A stretch of 64,000 nucleotides of DNA, taken from the NCBI GenBank assembly GCA_903884425.1, contig CAISEP010000017.1:62001-126000 (forward strand), in the 5' to 3' direction. A program made the translations under genes and the position numbers. Shown in pieces: positions 42,469 through 51,253 of this stretch (positions are counted from its first letter, which is position 1; every line of letters begins with the position of its first letter). The notes beneath the pieces are model-generated. The model did no database searches. It was not told the origin of the DNA and saw only the letters and a list, made by a program, of their open reading frames with translations. The stretch is from an uncultured Caulobacterales bacterium. GTDB lineage: Bacteria > Pseudomonadota > Alphaproteobacteria > Caulobacterales > Caulobacteraceae.

Positions 42469-43542
42469 TCAATTCTCGCCCGTGACCCGGCGGAGCACCT
42501 GCTCCACATGGGCGATGGGGGTGTCGGGCAGGATGCCGTGGCCGAGGTTGAAGATGTAGGGCCCGTCCCCCCAGGCCTGCAGCAGGCGCTCCACCTCCGC
42601 GTCCAGCCCGGGGCCGCCCGCTCGGATCGCCAGGGGGTCGAGGGCCCCCTGGATGGTCCGCAGGGCCTGGATCTCCCGGCCGAGTTCCAGGGGGGTGGAG
42701 GTGTCCAGTCCCACGGCCTGGGTCTCGACCTGCTCGGCATAGAGCCGGGCCAGGCCGCCGCATCCCCGGGGGAAGCCGATGATCGGCACCGTGACGCCGA
42801 GGCCGCGCAGGCGGGCGATGATGGCCTTGGCCGGCGCGATCACCAGCCGCTCGAACTGGGTCTGGGACAGGCCCTCGGCCCAGCTCTCGAACAGTTGCAG
42901 GGCCTGGGCGCCGGCCTTGACCTGCATGGCCAGATAGAGGGCCGTGGCCTCCACCAGCACCGCCAGCAGGGCGTCTACCTCCTCCGGGTGCTTCCAGGCA
43001 TGGGACCGCGCCGCCTCCCGGTTGCTGGAGCCCCGCTCGAGCATGTAGGTCAGCACCGTCCAGGGCGCGCCGGCAAAGCCGATCAGGGCCCGGTCGGGGG
43101 CAAGGGCCGCGCGGACCCGGGTCAGGGTCTCCCCCACGGCGCTCAGATGGTCCGCCGCCGTCGGGATGTGGGATTCCAGCACGCTGAGCGGCGGCAGTTC
43201 GCCCAGCTTCGGCCCCTCCCCGGTCTCGAACCAGACCTCCTGGCCCAGGGCCTGGGGCAGCAGAAGGATGTCAGCAAAGACGATGGCGGCGCTGAAGGGA
43301 AACCGGCGCATGGGCTGCAGCGTCGCCTCCGCCGCGGCCTCGGGGTTCAGGCAGAAGCTGATGAAGTCCGGGGACTGGGCCCGCAGCGCCCGGTATTCCG
43401 GCAAATACCGGCCCGCCTGGCGCATGAACCAGACCGGCGGCCGGTCGAACCGCTCCCCGGCCAGGGCGCGGAGGAACTTCGGCCCTGCGCCGGGAACGGC
43501 GGACGGGAGCGGGGACGGTGCGGCGGGGGAGTCGTTTGTCAT
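42469..43542 (-). CDS. hemE: Uroporphyrinogen decarboxylase
   Basis: A 357-residue decarboxylase of the heme pathway, converting uroporphyrinogen III to coproporphyrinogen III. The signature RPPVWFMRQAGRYLPEYRALR is near the N-terminus and GFAGAPWTVLTYML, ALQLFESWAEGL, FPRGCGGLARLY and FNLGHGILPDTP follow. I chose the ATG at 43542, since the few codons before it carry no conserved residues. It is upstream of the HiPIP gene on the same strand (116-bp gap). Confidence 0.97.
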   Translation of the reverse strand: MTNDSPAAPSPLPSAVPGAGPKFLRALAGERFDRPPVWFMRQAGRYLPEYRALRAQSPDFISFCLNPEAAAEATLQPMRRFPFSAAIVFADILLLPQALGQEVWFETGEGPKLGELPPLSVLESHIPTAADHLSAVGETLTRVRAALAPDRALIGFAGAPWTVLTYMLERGSSNREAARSHAWKHPEEVDALLAVLVEATALYLAMQVKAGAQALQLFESWAEGLSQTQFERLVIAPAKAIIARLRGLGVTVPIIGFPRGCGGLARLYAEQVETQAVGLDTSTPLELGREIQALRTIQGALDPLAIRAGGPGLDAEVERLLQAWGDGPYIFNLGHGILPDTPIAHVEQVLRRVTGEN

Positions 43543-43611
43543 GGCTCGACTCAGCGGCAAGGGGGCACGGCGTCAAGGGGCCGCGTGGCCGGACGGCGAC
43601 TTTCCATTCAC

Positions 43612-43635
43612 CTGTCACATTGTAAATTTTTGACA
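43612..43635. promoter_or_regulatory. Inverted repeats in the hemE / DUF4170 intergenic region
   Basis: TGTCA (43612-43616) and TGACA (43630-43634) form an inverted repeat, and TTGT (43619-43622) with ACAA (43632-43635) form another, offset by about four bases. They lie in an AT-rich patch (to about 43680) between divergent hemE and the DUF4170/aceA genes. A regulatory site is likely but the regulator is unknown. Confidence 0.35.
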
Positions 43636-43747
43636 ACCCATCACAAGTCACACATCGACAAGCCAACCTCAATTCGTTCGCCGCCCCGGCGCGCGGGCCG
43701 TATCTTCAATCCCGACAACGGTTTCAGCCCCCTGGGGAGAATTGAAG

Positions 43748-43963
43748 ATGACGATGCAGGAACGCTACTGGGTGATCGGCGGCGAGTATGAGTGCCTGTC
43801 CTTCCGTTCGGTGAAGAACGGCGCCCCCATCGTGCACGGCCCCTTCGAGACCCGCGACCAGGCCCGCGCCGAGTGGAAGCGCCTGTCGGCGGAACATTCC
43901 AGCCAGGCCTCCGTCCGCTTCGGCATCGCCGCCGAGCCCTTCGCCGTCGCCCAGCCCGCCTGA
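43748..43963 (+). CDS. DUF4170-type small protein
   Basis: A 71-residue soluble protein. It matches the DUF4170 pattern seen in alphaproteobacteria: YWVIGGEY, then NGAPIVHGPFETRDQARAEWKRLSAEHSS and SVRFGI. No function is established. The ATG at 43748 follows GGAG eight bases before it; a TTG at 43742 is an alternative. It is the first gene before aceA, with a strong hairpin between them. Confidence 0.75.
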   Translation: MTMQERYWVIGGEYECLSFRSVKNGAPIVHGPFETRDQARAEWKRLSAEHSSQASVRFGIAAEPFAVAQPA

Positions 43964-43989
43964 GGGCCGGACCTCACCCCACCCCACCC

Positions 43990-44016
43990 GGCCGTCCGCG
44001 ATCCCTGCGGACGGCC
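43990..44016 (+). terminator. Intrinsic-terminator-like hairpin between DUF4170 gene and aceA
   Basis: GGCCGTCCGC (43990-43999) pairs perfectly with GCGGACGGCC (44007-44016), 7-base loop, followed by TCGTCTTTCC. It is a 10-bp stem with a weak U-run. It ends 42 bases before the aceA start and may terminate or attenuate transcription from the upstream promoter. Confidence 0.65.
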
Positions 44017-44058
44017 TCGTCTTTCCGCCCCGCCGCGGGGCCGCCAGGAACCTTTTTG

Positions 44059-45651
44059 ATGACCTACCAGGACCACATTCTAAAGACCCGCAAGCTCATC
44101 GAGTCCAAGAAGGGCAGCTGGGACGGGATCAGCGCCGAGGCCGTGGCCCGCATGCGCCTGCAGAACCGCTTCAAGACCGGCCTGGACATCGCCCGCTACA
44201 CCGCGGCCATCATGCGCAAGGACATGGCGGCCTATGACGCGGACACCGGCAACTACACCCAGAGCCTGGGCTGCTGGCACGGCTTCATCGGCCAGCAGAA
44301 GATGATCTCCATCAAGAAGCACTTCGGCTCGACGGAGCGGCGCTATCTCTACCTGTCCGGCTGGATGATCGCGGCCCTGCGCTCCGAGTTCGGCCCCCTG
44401 CCAGACCAGTCCATGCACGAGAAGACCTCCGTCCCGGCCCTGATCGAGGAGCTCTACACCTTCCTGCGCCAGGCGGACGCCCGGGAGCTGGGCATGATGT
44501 TCCGCGACATCGACGCCGCCCGCGCCGCCGGTGACACGGCCAAGGAAAAGGCCGTGCTGAACGCGGTGGAAAACTACCAGACCCACGTGGTGCCGATCAT
44601 CGCCGACATCGATGCGGGCTTCGGCAATGCGGAGGCCACCTATCTGCTGGCCAAGAAGATGATCGAGGCGGGGGCCTGCGCCCTGCAGATCGAGAACCAG
44701 GTCTCCGACGAGAAGCAGTGCGGCCACCAGGACGGCAAGGTCACCGTGCCGCACGAGGACTTCCTGGCCAAGGTGCGCGCCTGCCGCTACGCCTTCCTCG
44801 AGCTGGGGGTTGAGGACGGGGTCATCGTCACCCGCACCGACAGCCTGGGCGCGGGCCTGACCAAGCAGATCGCCGTCAGCAACGCCCCCGGCGACCTGGG
44901 CGACCAGTACAACAGCTTCCTCGACTGCGAGGAGATCGACCCCGCCACCGCCCGCAACGGCGACGTGATCCTGAACCGCAACGGCAAGCTGCTCCGGCCC
45001 AAGCGCCTGCCCAGCAACCTGTTCCAGTTCCGCGCCGGCACCGGCGAGGACCGCTGCGTGCTGGACTCGATCACCTCCCTGCAGAACGGGGCGGACCTGC
45101 TCTGGATCGAGACGGAAAAGCCGCACATCGCCCAGATCAAGGGCATGATGGACCGCATCCGCGCCGTCGTGCCCAGCGCCAAGCTGGTCTACAACAACTC
45201 GCCGTCCTTCAACTGGACCCTGAACTTCCGCCAGCAGGTCTATGATGCGTGGGCGAAAGCCGGGAAGGACGTGTCCGCCTATGACCGCGCCGCCCTGATG
45301 AGCGTGACCTATGACGGCACCGAACTGGCGGCCGAGGCGGACGAGCGCATCCGCACCTTCCAGGCCGACAGCGCCCGGGAGGCGGGAATCTTCCACCACC
45401 TGATCACCCTGCCGACCTACCACACCGCGGCGCTGTCCACCGACAACCTGGCCCGGGAGTATTTCGGCGAGCAGGGCATGCTGGGCTATGTGCTGAACGT
45501 GCAGCGCAAGGAGATCCGCGAGGGCATCGCCTGCGTGAAGCACCAGAACATGTCCGGCTCCGACATCGGCGACGACCACAAGGAATACTTCGCTGGCGAG
45601 GCGGCCCTGAAGGCGGGCGGCGTTCACAACACCATGAACCAGTTCGCATAG
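44059..45651 (+). CDS. aceA: Isocitrate lyase (long, ~530-residue class)
   Basis: A 530-residue isocitrate lyase, splitting isocitrate into succinate and glyoxylate for the glyoxylate shunt. The active-site Cys is C221 in the K-Q-C-G-H motif, which is the version typical of the long class found in Pseudomonas and many alphaproteobacteria (short ones have K-K-C-G-H). Other blocks: ADIDAGFGNAEATY and NNSPSFNW. The ATG at 44059 follows an AGGAA nine bases upstream. The other shunt enzyme, malate synthase G, is about 24 kb upstream in the glc run. Confidence 0.96.
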   Translation: MTYQDHILKTRKLIESKKGSWDGISAEAVARMRLQNRFKTGLDIARYTAAIMRKDMAAYDADTGNYTQSLGCWHGFIGQQKMISIKKHFGSTERRYLYLSGWMIAALRSEFGPLPDQSMHEKTSVPALIEELYTFLRQADARELGMMFRDIDAARAAGDTAKEKAVLNAVENYQTHVVPIIADIDAGFGNAEATYLLAKKMIEAGACALQIENQVSDEKQCGHQDGKVTVPHEDFLAKVRACRYAFLELGVEDGVIVTRTDSLGAGLTKQIAVSNAPGDLGDQYNSFLDCEEIDPATARNGDVILNRNGKLLRPKRLPSNLFQFRAGTGEDRCVLDSITSLQNGADLLWIETEKPHIAQIKGMMDRIRAVVPSAKLVYNNSPSFNWTLNFRQQVYDAWAKAGKDVSAYDRAALMSVTYDGTELAAEADERIRTFQADSAREAGIFHHLITLPTYHTAALSTDNLAREYFGEQGMLGYVLNVQRKEIREGIACVKHQNMSGSDIGDDHKEYFAGEAALKAGGVHNTMNQFA

Positions 45652-45733
45652 GTCACCGGCGTCCTCAGCCATTTCGTCCCAGGTGCCGAAAGAGCGCCGG
45701 GGCGGGCGGCCAAGTCTCGGGAAGAAGACGGCC

Positions 45734-45773
45734 CGGAGCAGGGTCCGATCCGAAAGGGTCGGGCCCTGTTCTG
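45734..45773. terminator. Strong bidirectional terminator after aceA and mnmH
   Basis: A long hairpin with a GAAA tetraloop (45752-45755): CAGGGTCCGATCC (45739-45751) pairs with GGGTCGGGCCCTG (45756-45768), with two G-U wobbles, and the stem extends a few more pairs outward. It lies between convergent aceA and mnmH, so it likely ends both transcripts. Confidence 0.75.
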
Positions 45774-45790
45774 CGTTCCGCGTCCTGCGT

Positions 45791-46852
45791 TCAGGCCCCC
45801 GCGGCCTGGGCCAGCGCCACCAGCCGGGCGGCGGCAGCCTGCAGGGCGGCGGCGTCGAGGCGTTCCAGGCTCAGGCGGGCGGCCACGGGTCCCTGCCGCG
45901 CGGCCTCCGACCGGCGGTAGGCGGGGTCGTAGTGGATGTGGATCAACTGCTCGGCCAGGTCGAGGAAGTCCCCGGCCCGGGCCAGGGTCCGCCACGCCTC
46001 CCGCTGCTCCCGCCCGATGTGCCGGGGCAGACGGGTCAGGGCCGCCTCCAGGGCTTCGGGGTCGGAGGTGATGTCGTCATAGGTCTCGACGATGTGCCGG
46101 GCCCGTTCGGCGGCGGGGGCCTCCACCTCGATCCGCGGGGCGGCGACCATCCGGCCCCAGATCGCCGGGGGCAGGCTGATCTGGCCCACCCGGCTCGATT
46201 CCGCCTCCACCAGCACCGGGCGGGCGGGGTCGAGGGCGTCCAGTGCCTGCAGCAACCGGGTCTCGAACAGGCGCTGGGAGGGTTGGGCCTCGTCCTTCAG
46301 CCCGCCGAACAGGGAGCCCCGGTGGGCGGCCAGCGCCTCCAGGTCCAGCACCTGGGCCCCCAGTGCCCCGGCGTGCTGCAGCAGGGCGGTCTTGCCGCTG
46401 CCGGTGGGACCGCCGACCAGCACCACCCGCAGCGGCGGGGCCTCCTCGTACAGGCGGCGGACCACGCCCCGGCGGTAGGTGCGATAGCCCCCCTCGACGA
46501 TGCCCACCCGCCAGCCCACCCGGGACAGGATGGTGGCCATGGCGCCGGAGCGGTTGCCCCCTCGCCAGCAATAGATCAGCGGTGCCCACGCCCCCGGCTT
46601 GTCCGCCAGGGGGCCGTCCAGGTGATCGGCGATGTTGCGGGCGACAATGGCCGCCCCGACGCGGGAGGCCAGGAACTTGGACTGCTGCACATAGAGGGTG
46701 CCGACCTGGTGCCGCTGGGCATTGTCCAGCACCGGAAGGTTGAGGGCACCTGGCACATGGTCCAGGGCAAACTCCGCCGGGCTGCGCACATCGATCACGT
46801 CGCTGTAGCGCGCCAGGGTCTGCGGCGTGATCTCGAGGACGGTCTCGATCAT
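45791..46852 (-). CDS. mnmH: tRNA 2-selenouridine synthase MnmH
   Basis: A 353-residue enzyme replacing sulfur by selenium at the wobble uridine of some tRNAs, using selenophosphate. The N-terminal rhodanese domain carries C95 in [15 protein letters not shown], and a P-loop domain follows with [12 protein letters not shown] (about 147-158). It overlaps selD by 4 bp, as expected, since SelD supplies selenophosphate. Presence shows selenium use in tRNA. Confidence 0.95.
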   Translation of the reverse strand: MIETVLEITPQTLARYSDVIDVRSPAEFALDHVPGALNLPVLDNAQRHQVGTLYVQQSKFLASRVGAAIVARNIADHLDGPLADKPGAWAPLIYCWRGGNRSGAMATILSRVGWRVGIVEGGYRTYRRGVVRRLYEEAPPLRVVLVGGPTGSGKTALLQHAGALGAQVLDLEALAAHRGSLFGGLKDEAQPSQRLFETRLLQALDALDPARPVLVEAESSRVGQISLPPAIWGRMVAAPRIEVEAPAAERARHIVETYDDITSDPEALEAALTRLPRHIGREQREAWRTLARAGDFLDLAEQLIHIHYDPAYRRSEAARQGPVAARLSLERLDAAALQAAAARLVALAQAAGA

Positions 46853-47925
46853 CCGGCGGCGGGGCCCGTCGACACCTGCACCCGTCCCGCCCCTGCCCTC
46901 ACCCGGCCGATGGCACAGGCCTGGTCGAAGCCCGCGCCGCGGATGAGGGCCAGGGTCGCCTCCGCCGCCTCCGGGGCGACCGCGACCAGCAGGCCGCCGC
47001 TGGTCTGGGGATCGCAGAGCAGGTCGCGCTGCCAGTCCGCGAGCCCCTCGGGAAGGTCTACCCGGTCGCCGTAGCTCGCCCAGTTGCGCGGCGAGGCCCC
47101 GGTGCGCACACCGCTGCGGGCCAGCTCCGCCGCCTCGGGCAGCAGAGGCACGGCGTCGGCGTCGATCTCCAGCGTCACGCCCGCCCCGGCCGCCATTTCC
47201 AGCGCGTGGCCGAGCAGGCCGAAGCCGGTCACATCGGTCAGGGCCGAGACCCCCGCCCGTCCCGCCAGCTGCTGGCCCACCCGGTTCAGCCGGGTGGTGG
47301 AGGCCACCATGGCGGCATAGGCGGTGTCGGACAGCTTCTTCTGCTTCAGGGCCGCGCTGAAGATGCCGACGCCCAGCCCCTTGGTCAGCAGCAGCACGTC
47401 GCCGGGACGGGCCGTGCGGTTGGTCAGCACCTGGTCGGGATGGACGAGGCCCAGGGCCACCAGGCCGTAGATCGGCTCGACACTGTCGATGGAATGGCCG
47501 CCGGCCACGGGAATGCCCGCCTCGGCGCAGACGCTTTCGCCGCCGGCCAGAATCTTCCCGATGGTGTCCGGCGACAGGACGCTGATGGGCATGCCCACGA
47601 TGGCCAGCGCCAGGATCGGCGTGCCCCCCATGGCATAGATGTCGGAGAGCGCATTGGTGGCCGCGATCCGGCCGAAGACGTACGGGTCGTCCACCACCGG
47701 CATGAAGAAGTCGGTGGTGGCCACCAGGGCCTGCTGGTCGTTCAGCCGCCAGACCGCCGCGTCGTCGGAGGTGTCGCGCCCCACCATCAGGCTGGCGAAG
47801 CTCGCCCCCTGCGGCGCCCGGGCCAGCACCTCCCGCAGCACGGCGGGGGACAGCTTGCAGCCGCATCCGCCCCCGTGGGACAGGGAGGTCAGGGAGGGCT
47901 CGGCGGCGGGGACGGCGGAGGTCAT
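46849..47925 (-). CDS. selD: Selenophosphate synthase SelD
   Basis: A 358-residue selenide, water dikinase making selenophosphate from selenide and ATP. The N-terminal catalytic motif is HGGGC21-G-C-K24, with Cys (not selenocysteine) at the key position. Further family blocks: [28 protein letters not shown]-like and [12 protein letters not shown]. The ATG at 47925 was picked because the upstream in-frame region lacks homology and the family usually starts there. First gene of the selD-mnmH pair. No selA or selB is in the window. Confidence 0.96.
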   Translation of the reverse strand: MTSAVPAAEPSLTSLSHGGGCGCKLSPAVLREVLARAPQGASFASLMVGRDTSDDAAVWRLNDQQALVATTDFFMPVVDDPYVFGRIAATNALSDIYAMGGTPILALAIVGMPISVLSPDTIGKILAGGESVCAEAGIPVAGGHSIDSVEPIYGLVALGLVHPDQVLTNRTARPGDVLLLTKGLGVGIFSAALKQKKLSDTAYAAMVASTTRLNRVGQQLAGRAGVSALTDVTGFGLLGHALEMAAGAGVTLEIDADAVPLLPEAAELARSGVRTGASPRNWASYGDRVDLPEGLADWQRDLLCDPQTSGGLLVAVAPEAAEATLALIRGAGFDQACAIGRVRAGAGRVQVSTGPAAG

Positions 47926-48055
47926 GCCGCCCTTCTTGCGCAGGGATGCGGTCCTTGTCACCCGGTTTCGCACGCGACCCATTCGGCGCTTTCCAAGATC
48001 GCCGCCATGGGCGTAGGCTCTCCCCAAGATCAAGAACAGATATCGGGAGGTTGCG

Positions 48056-49306
48056 TTGGACGGATTTTCCACTTCAGCAGGGACCGGTGCGGACGATCCC
48101 TGGTCCCAGCCGCTGGAAACCCTCGACCCCAGCCGGGCGGAGCTGTTCCAGTCCGGCGCGCATCACGCCTATTTCAAGCGCCTGCGGGCCGAGGACCCGG
48201 TGCATTACACGGCGGAAAGCCAGTTCGGCCCCTACTGGTCCATCACCCGCTTCCACGACATCGTGGCGGTGGACACCAACCACCAGGTCTTCTCGTCCAA
48301 CCGGGACATCGTCATCGGCGACAATCCGGAAGGCTTCGCCCCGCCCATGTTCATCGCCATGGACCCGCCCAGGCACGACGTGCAGCGCAAGACCGCCACC
48401 CCCGCCGTCTCCCCCGCCCGGCTGCAGGACCTGGAGGCGCTGATCCGCCAGCGGGTGGGCGTCATCCTCGACAGCCTGCCGCGGAACGAGGTGTTCAACT
48501 GGGTCGACCTCGTCTCCATCGAGCTGACCACCCAGATGCTGGCCACCCTGTTCGACTTCCCGTGGGAGGACCGGCGCCTGCTGCCCTACTGGTCCGACGT
48601 CACCACCACGTCGGAGACGGTGGGCGTGGCCGCGGACATGGCGGCGCGGGAGCGGATCCTGGGGGAATGCCTCGCCTATTTCTCGGAGCTGTGGCGGGAG
48701 CGCGCGGCCCAGCCGCCGAAGTTCGACTTCATCTCCCTCCTCGCCCACGGGGCGGAGACGAAGGACATGATCAACGACCCGATGGAGTTCCTGGGCAATC
48801 TGATGCTGCTGATCGTCGGCGGCAATGACACCACGCGGAACTCCATCACCGGCGGGGTGCTGGCCCTGAACCAGAACCCGGCGGAATACGCCAAGCTGAA
48901 GGCCGACCCGTCCCTGGTCCCCAACATGGTGTCGGAGATCATCCGCTGGCAGACGCCGCTGGCCCACATGCGCCGCACCTGCACCCAGGACACCGAGTTC
49001 GGCGGCAAGCAGATGCGCAAGGGCGACCGGGTGGTGATGTGGTACGTCTCCGGCAACCGGGACGAGACAGTGATCGACCGGCCGGACGAATTCATCATCG
49101 ACCGGGACCGGGCCCGGCACCACCTGTCCTTCGGCTTCGGCATCCACCGCTGCATGGGCAACCGGGTGGCGGAGCTGCAGCTGCGCATCCTGTGGGAGGA
49201 GATCCTGGCCCGCTTCGACCGGGTAGAGGTGGTGGGAGAGCCCGTGCGCGTGGCCTCCAACTTCGTGCAGGGCTACACCGACCTGCCGGTGATCCTGCGG
49301 ACCTGA
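48056..49306 (+). CDS. Cytochrome P450, CYP153-like
   Basis: A 416-residue soluble bacterial P450. The I-helix is GGNDTT (255-260), the E-x-x-R is E294-I-I-R297, and the heme loop [12 protein letters not shown] places the proximal Cys at 366. Stretches such as [27 protein letters not shown] and [15 protein letters not shown] are very close to what I remember of CYP153 alkane terminal hydroxylases, so alkane or fatty-acid omega-hydroxylation is likely. The start is TTG at 48056, supported by GGGAGG five bases upstream; there is no early in-frame ATG. No ferredoxin or ferredoxin reductase is adjacent. Divergent from selD. Confidence 0.88.
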   Translation: MDGFSTSAGTGADDPWSQPLETLDPSRAELFQSGAHHAYFKRLRAEDPVHYTAESQFGPYWSITRFHDIVAVDTNHQVFSSNRDIVIGDNPEGFAPPMFIAMDPPRHDVQRKTATPAVSPARLQDLEALIRQRVGVILDSLPRNEVFNWVDLVSIELTTQMLATLFDFPWEDRRLLPYWSDVTTTSETVGVAADMAARERILGECLAYFSELWRERAAQPPKFDFISLLAHGAETKDMINDPMEFLGNLMLLIVGGNDTTRNSITGGVLALNQNPAEYAKLKADPSLVPNMVSEIIRWQTPLAHMRRTCTQDTEFGGKQMRKGDRVVMWYVSGNRDETVIDRPDEFIIDRDRARHHLSFGFGIHRCMGNRVAELQLRILWEEILARFDRVEVVGEPVRVASNFVQGYTDLPVILRT

Positions 49307-49325
49307 CACGTCGATCCGAATAATG

Positions 49326-49354
49326 GCGCTTTGCCGCACCGGGCAAGGTAGCGC
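49326..49354 (+). terminator. Hairpin after the P450 gene
   Basis: GCGCT-TTGCC (49326-49335) pairs with GGCAA (49342-49346) and AGCGC (49350-49354), with a 3-base bulge and a 6-base loop. No T-tract. It lies 20 bp after the P450 stop and may end that transcript or sit in the leader of the transporter gene. Confidence 0.35.
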
Positions 49355-49456
49355 GAAACGCAGACTTCTGCTCATCATCCCCGCGGGGCCACAAGGACCC
49401 CGGGGGGTCGGGGCCGTACGTCGCTGATCCTCAACAATAAACTGAGTGAGGAAGCG

Positions 49457-51181
49457 ATGTCTGCAACGACCGAGGTCCTGACCGACCTGCCCAAGGGGGA
49501 GACCCATCCCCGCCTGGTGATCTTCGCCTCGTCCCTGGGGACGGTGTTCGAATGGTACGATTTCTATCTCTACGGCACCCTGGCGGCGTTCTTCGGGGCC
49601 AAGTTCTTTCCCAGCGGCAATGACACCGCCACCCTGCTGGCCAATCTGGCCGTGTTCGGGGCGGGCTTCGGCGTCCGGCCGCTGGGGGCCATCGTCTTCG
49701 GCCATCTGGGGGACCTGTGGGGCCGCAAGCACACCTTCCTGCTGACCATCGTCATCATGGGCCTGTCCACCGTCGCGGTCGGCCTGATCCCCACCTATGC
49801 CCAGATCGGCATGGCCGCGCCCCTGATCCTGGTGGTGCTGCGCCTGGCCCAGGGCCTGGCGCTGGGCGGGGAGTACGGGGGCGCCGCCACCTACATCGCC
49901 GAGCATGCGCCGCCGCACAAGCGGGGGGGCTTCACCGCCTGGATCCAGACCACCGCCACCGGCGGCCTGTTCCTGTCCCTGCTGGTGATCATGGGCTGTC
50001 GCGCGGCCATGTCCGAGGATGCATTCAAGGACTATGGCTGGCGGATCCCGTTCCTGGTCTCCATCCTGCTGCTGGCCGTGTCCCTGTGGATCCGCCTGCA
50101 GCTGAACGAAAGCCCCCTGTTCGCCGCCATGAAGGCCTCGGGCAAGGGCTCGAAGAACCCCTTCGCCGAGGCCTTCGGCCAGTGGAAGAACGCCCGGGTG
50201 GTGCTGCTGGCCATCTTCGGCCTGACCATGGGCCAGGGGGTGGTCTGGTACGCCGGACAGTTCCAGGCCCTGTTCTTCCTGCAGAACGCCCTTCGCCTCG
50301 ACTATACCTGGTCCTATGTGGCGATCATGGCGGCGCTGGCACTGGGCACGCCGTTCTTCGTCATCTTCGGCTGGCTGTCGGACCGGATCGGGCGCAAGTG
50401 GATCATCCTGGCCGGCTGCCTGCTGGCGGTCCTCACCTATGTCCCCCTGTTCAACGCCCTGGGGGTGGCGGTGAACCCGGACCTGATCGCCGCCCAGACG
50501 GCCTCGCCGGTGTCGGTGGTCGCGTCCAAGTGCGAGACCAGCTTCATCGCCAAGGCCTTCAATCCCGCCCCCTCCACCGCCTGCGACAAGGCCATGAACG
50601 CCCTCTACGCCCAGGGGGTGAACTACAGCCGGGCTGAGGCCGCCGCCGGTGCGCCGGAAATGACCATCCGCTTCGGCAATGCCGCAACCCTCGTCTATGA
50701 CGGCAAGACCAAGACCTATGCGGTGACCACCGCCAAGGACGGCAAGACCGCGGTCTTCCCCAAGCCCGGCGCGGACAAGGCCACCGCAGCCAAGGCGCTG
50801 GCCCAGGCCCTGTCGGCGGGGCTGAAGCCCGCAGGCTATCCGGCCAAGGCGGACCTGGCCAAGGTGAACTGGCCGATGACCATCGGCATCCTGTTCGTCC
50901 TGGTTCTGTACGTGACCATGGTCTACGGCCCGATCGCCGCCTATCTGGTGGAGCTGTTCCCGACGCGGATCCGCTACACCGCCATGTCCCTGCCCTATCA
51001 CATCGGCAATGGCTGGTTCGGCGGGTTCCTGCCCTTCTTCATGCTGGCCATCGCCACCTTCCAGGGCAACATCTTCGCGGGCCTGGTCTATCCCATGGCC
51101 ATTGCGGCGGTGACCTTCGTGATCGGGGCCCTGTTCCTGCCCGAGACCAAGGACAGGGACCTGGAGCTCGACCACCACTGA
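49457..51181 (+). CDS. MHS-family MFS transporter with a large periplasmic insert
   Basis: A 574-residue MFS permease of the metabolite:H+ symporter family (ShiA/KgtP/ProP-like). Conserved parts include SSLGTVFEWYDFYLYGTLAA, GHLGDLWGRKHTF (motif A), RLAQGLALGGEYGGAATYIAEH, and GWLSDRIGRK. Between TM9 and TM10 is an extra hydrophilic stretch of about 130 residues (340-470) with two Cys (359, 376), predicted periplasmic by MFS topology. Length exceeds the usual 430-450 because of it. The substrate is likely a carboxylate or related metabolite. A good ribosome site GAGGAAG precedes the ATG. Confidence 0.9.
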   Translation: MSATTEVLTDLPKGETHPRLVIFASSLGTVFEWYDFYLYGTLAAFFGAKFFPSGNDTATLLANLAVFGAGFGVRPLGAIVFGHLGDLWGRKHTFLLTIVIMGLSTVAVGLIPTYAQIGMAAPLILVVLRLAQGLALGGEYGGAATYIAEHAPPHKRGGFTAWIQTTATGGLFLSLLVIMGCRAAMSEDAFKDYGWRIPFLVSILLLAVSLWIRLQLNESPLFAAMKASGKGSKNPFAEAFGQWKNARVVLLAIFGLTMGQGVVWYAGQFQALFFLQNALRLDYTWSYVAIMAALALGTPFFVIFGWLSDRIGRKWIILAGCLLAVLTYVPLFNALGVAVNPDLIAAQTASPVSVVASKCETSFIAKAFNPAPSTACDKAMNALYAQGVNYSRAEAAAGAPEMTIRFGNAATLVYDGKTKTYAVTTAKDGKTAVFPKPGADKATAAKALAQALSAGLKPAGYPAKADLAKVNWPMTIGILFVLVLYVTMVYGPIAAYLVELFPTRIRYTAMSLPYHIGNGWFGGFLPFFMLAIATFQGNIFAGLVYPMAIAAVTFVIGALFLPETKDRDLELDHH

Positions 51182-51187
51182 CGAAAA

Positions 51188-51221
51188 CGGGCCGGAGCGC
51201 TGTCGCTCCGGCCCGCATTTT
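51188..51221 (+). terminator. Rho-independent terminator after the MHS transporter
   Basis: CGGGCCGGAGCG (51188-51199) pairs with CGCTCCGGCCCG (51204-51215) around loop CTGT, followed by CATTTTT. A 12-bp perfect stem and T-run, just after the stop; it probably also serves the convergent S9 peptidase. Confidence 0.9.
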
Positions 51222-51253
51222 TCCTGAGGTTTCGGCCGGTTAGGTACCCAGTT

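Noticed and set aside
48074-51178. Long minus-strand open frame opposite the P450 and MHS genes
   Set aside because: It spans two genes with clear motifs on the other strand and has repetitive His/Gln/Gly composition; shadow only.
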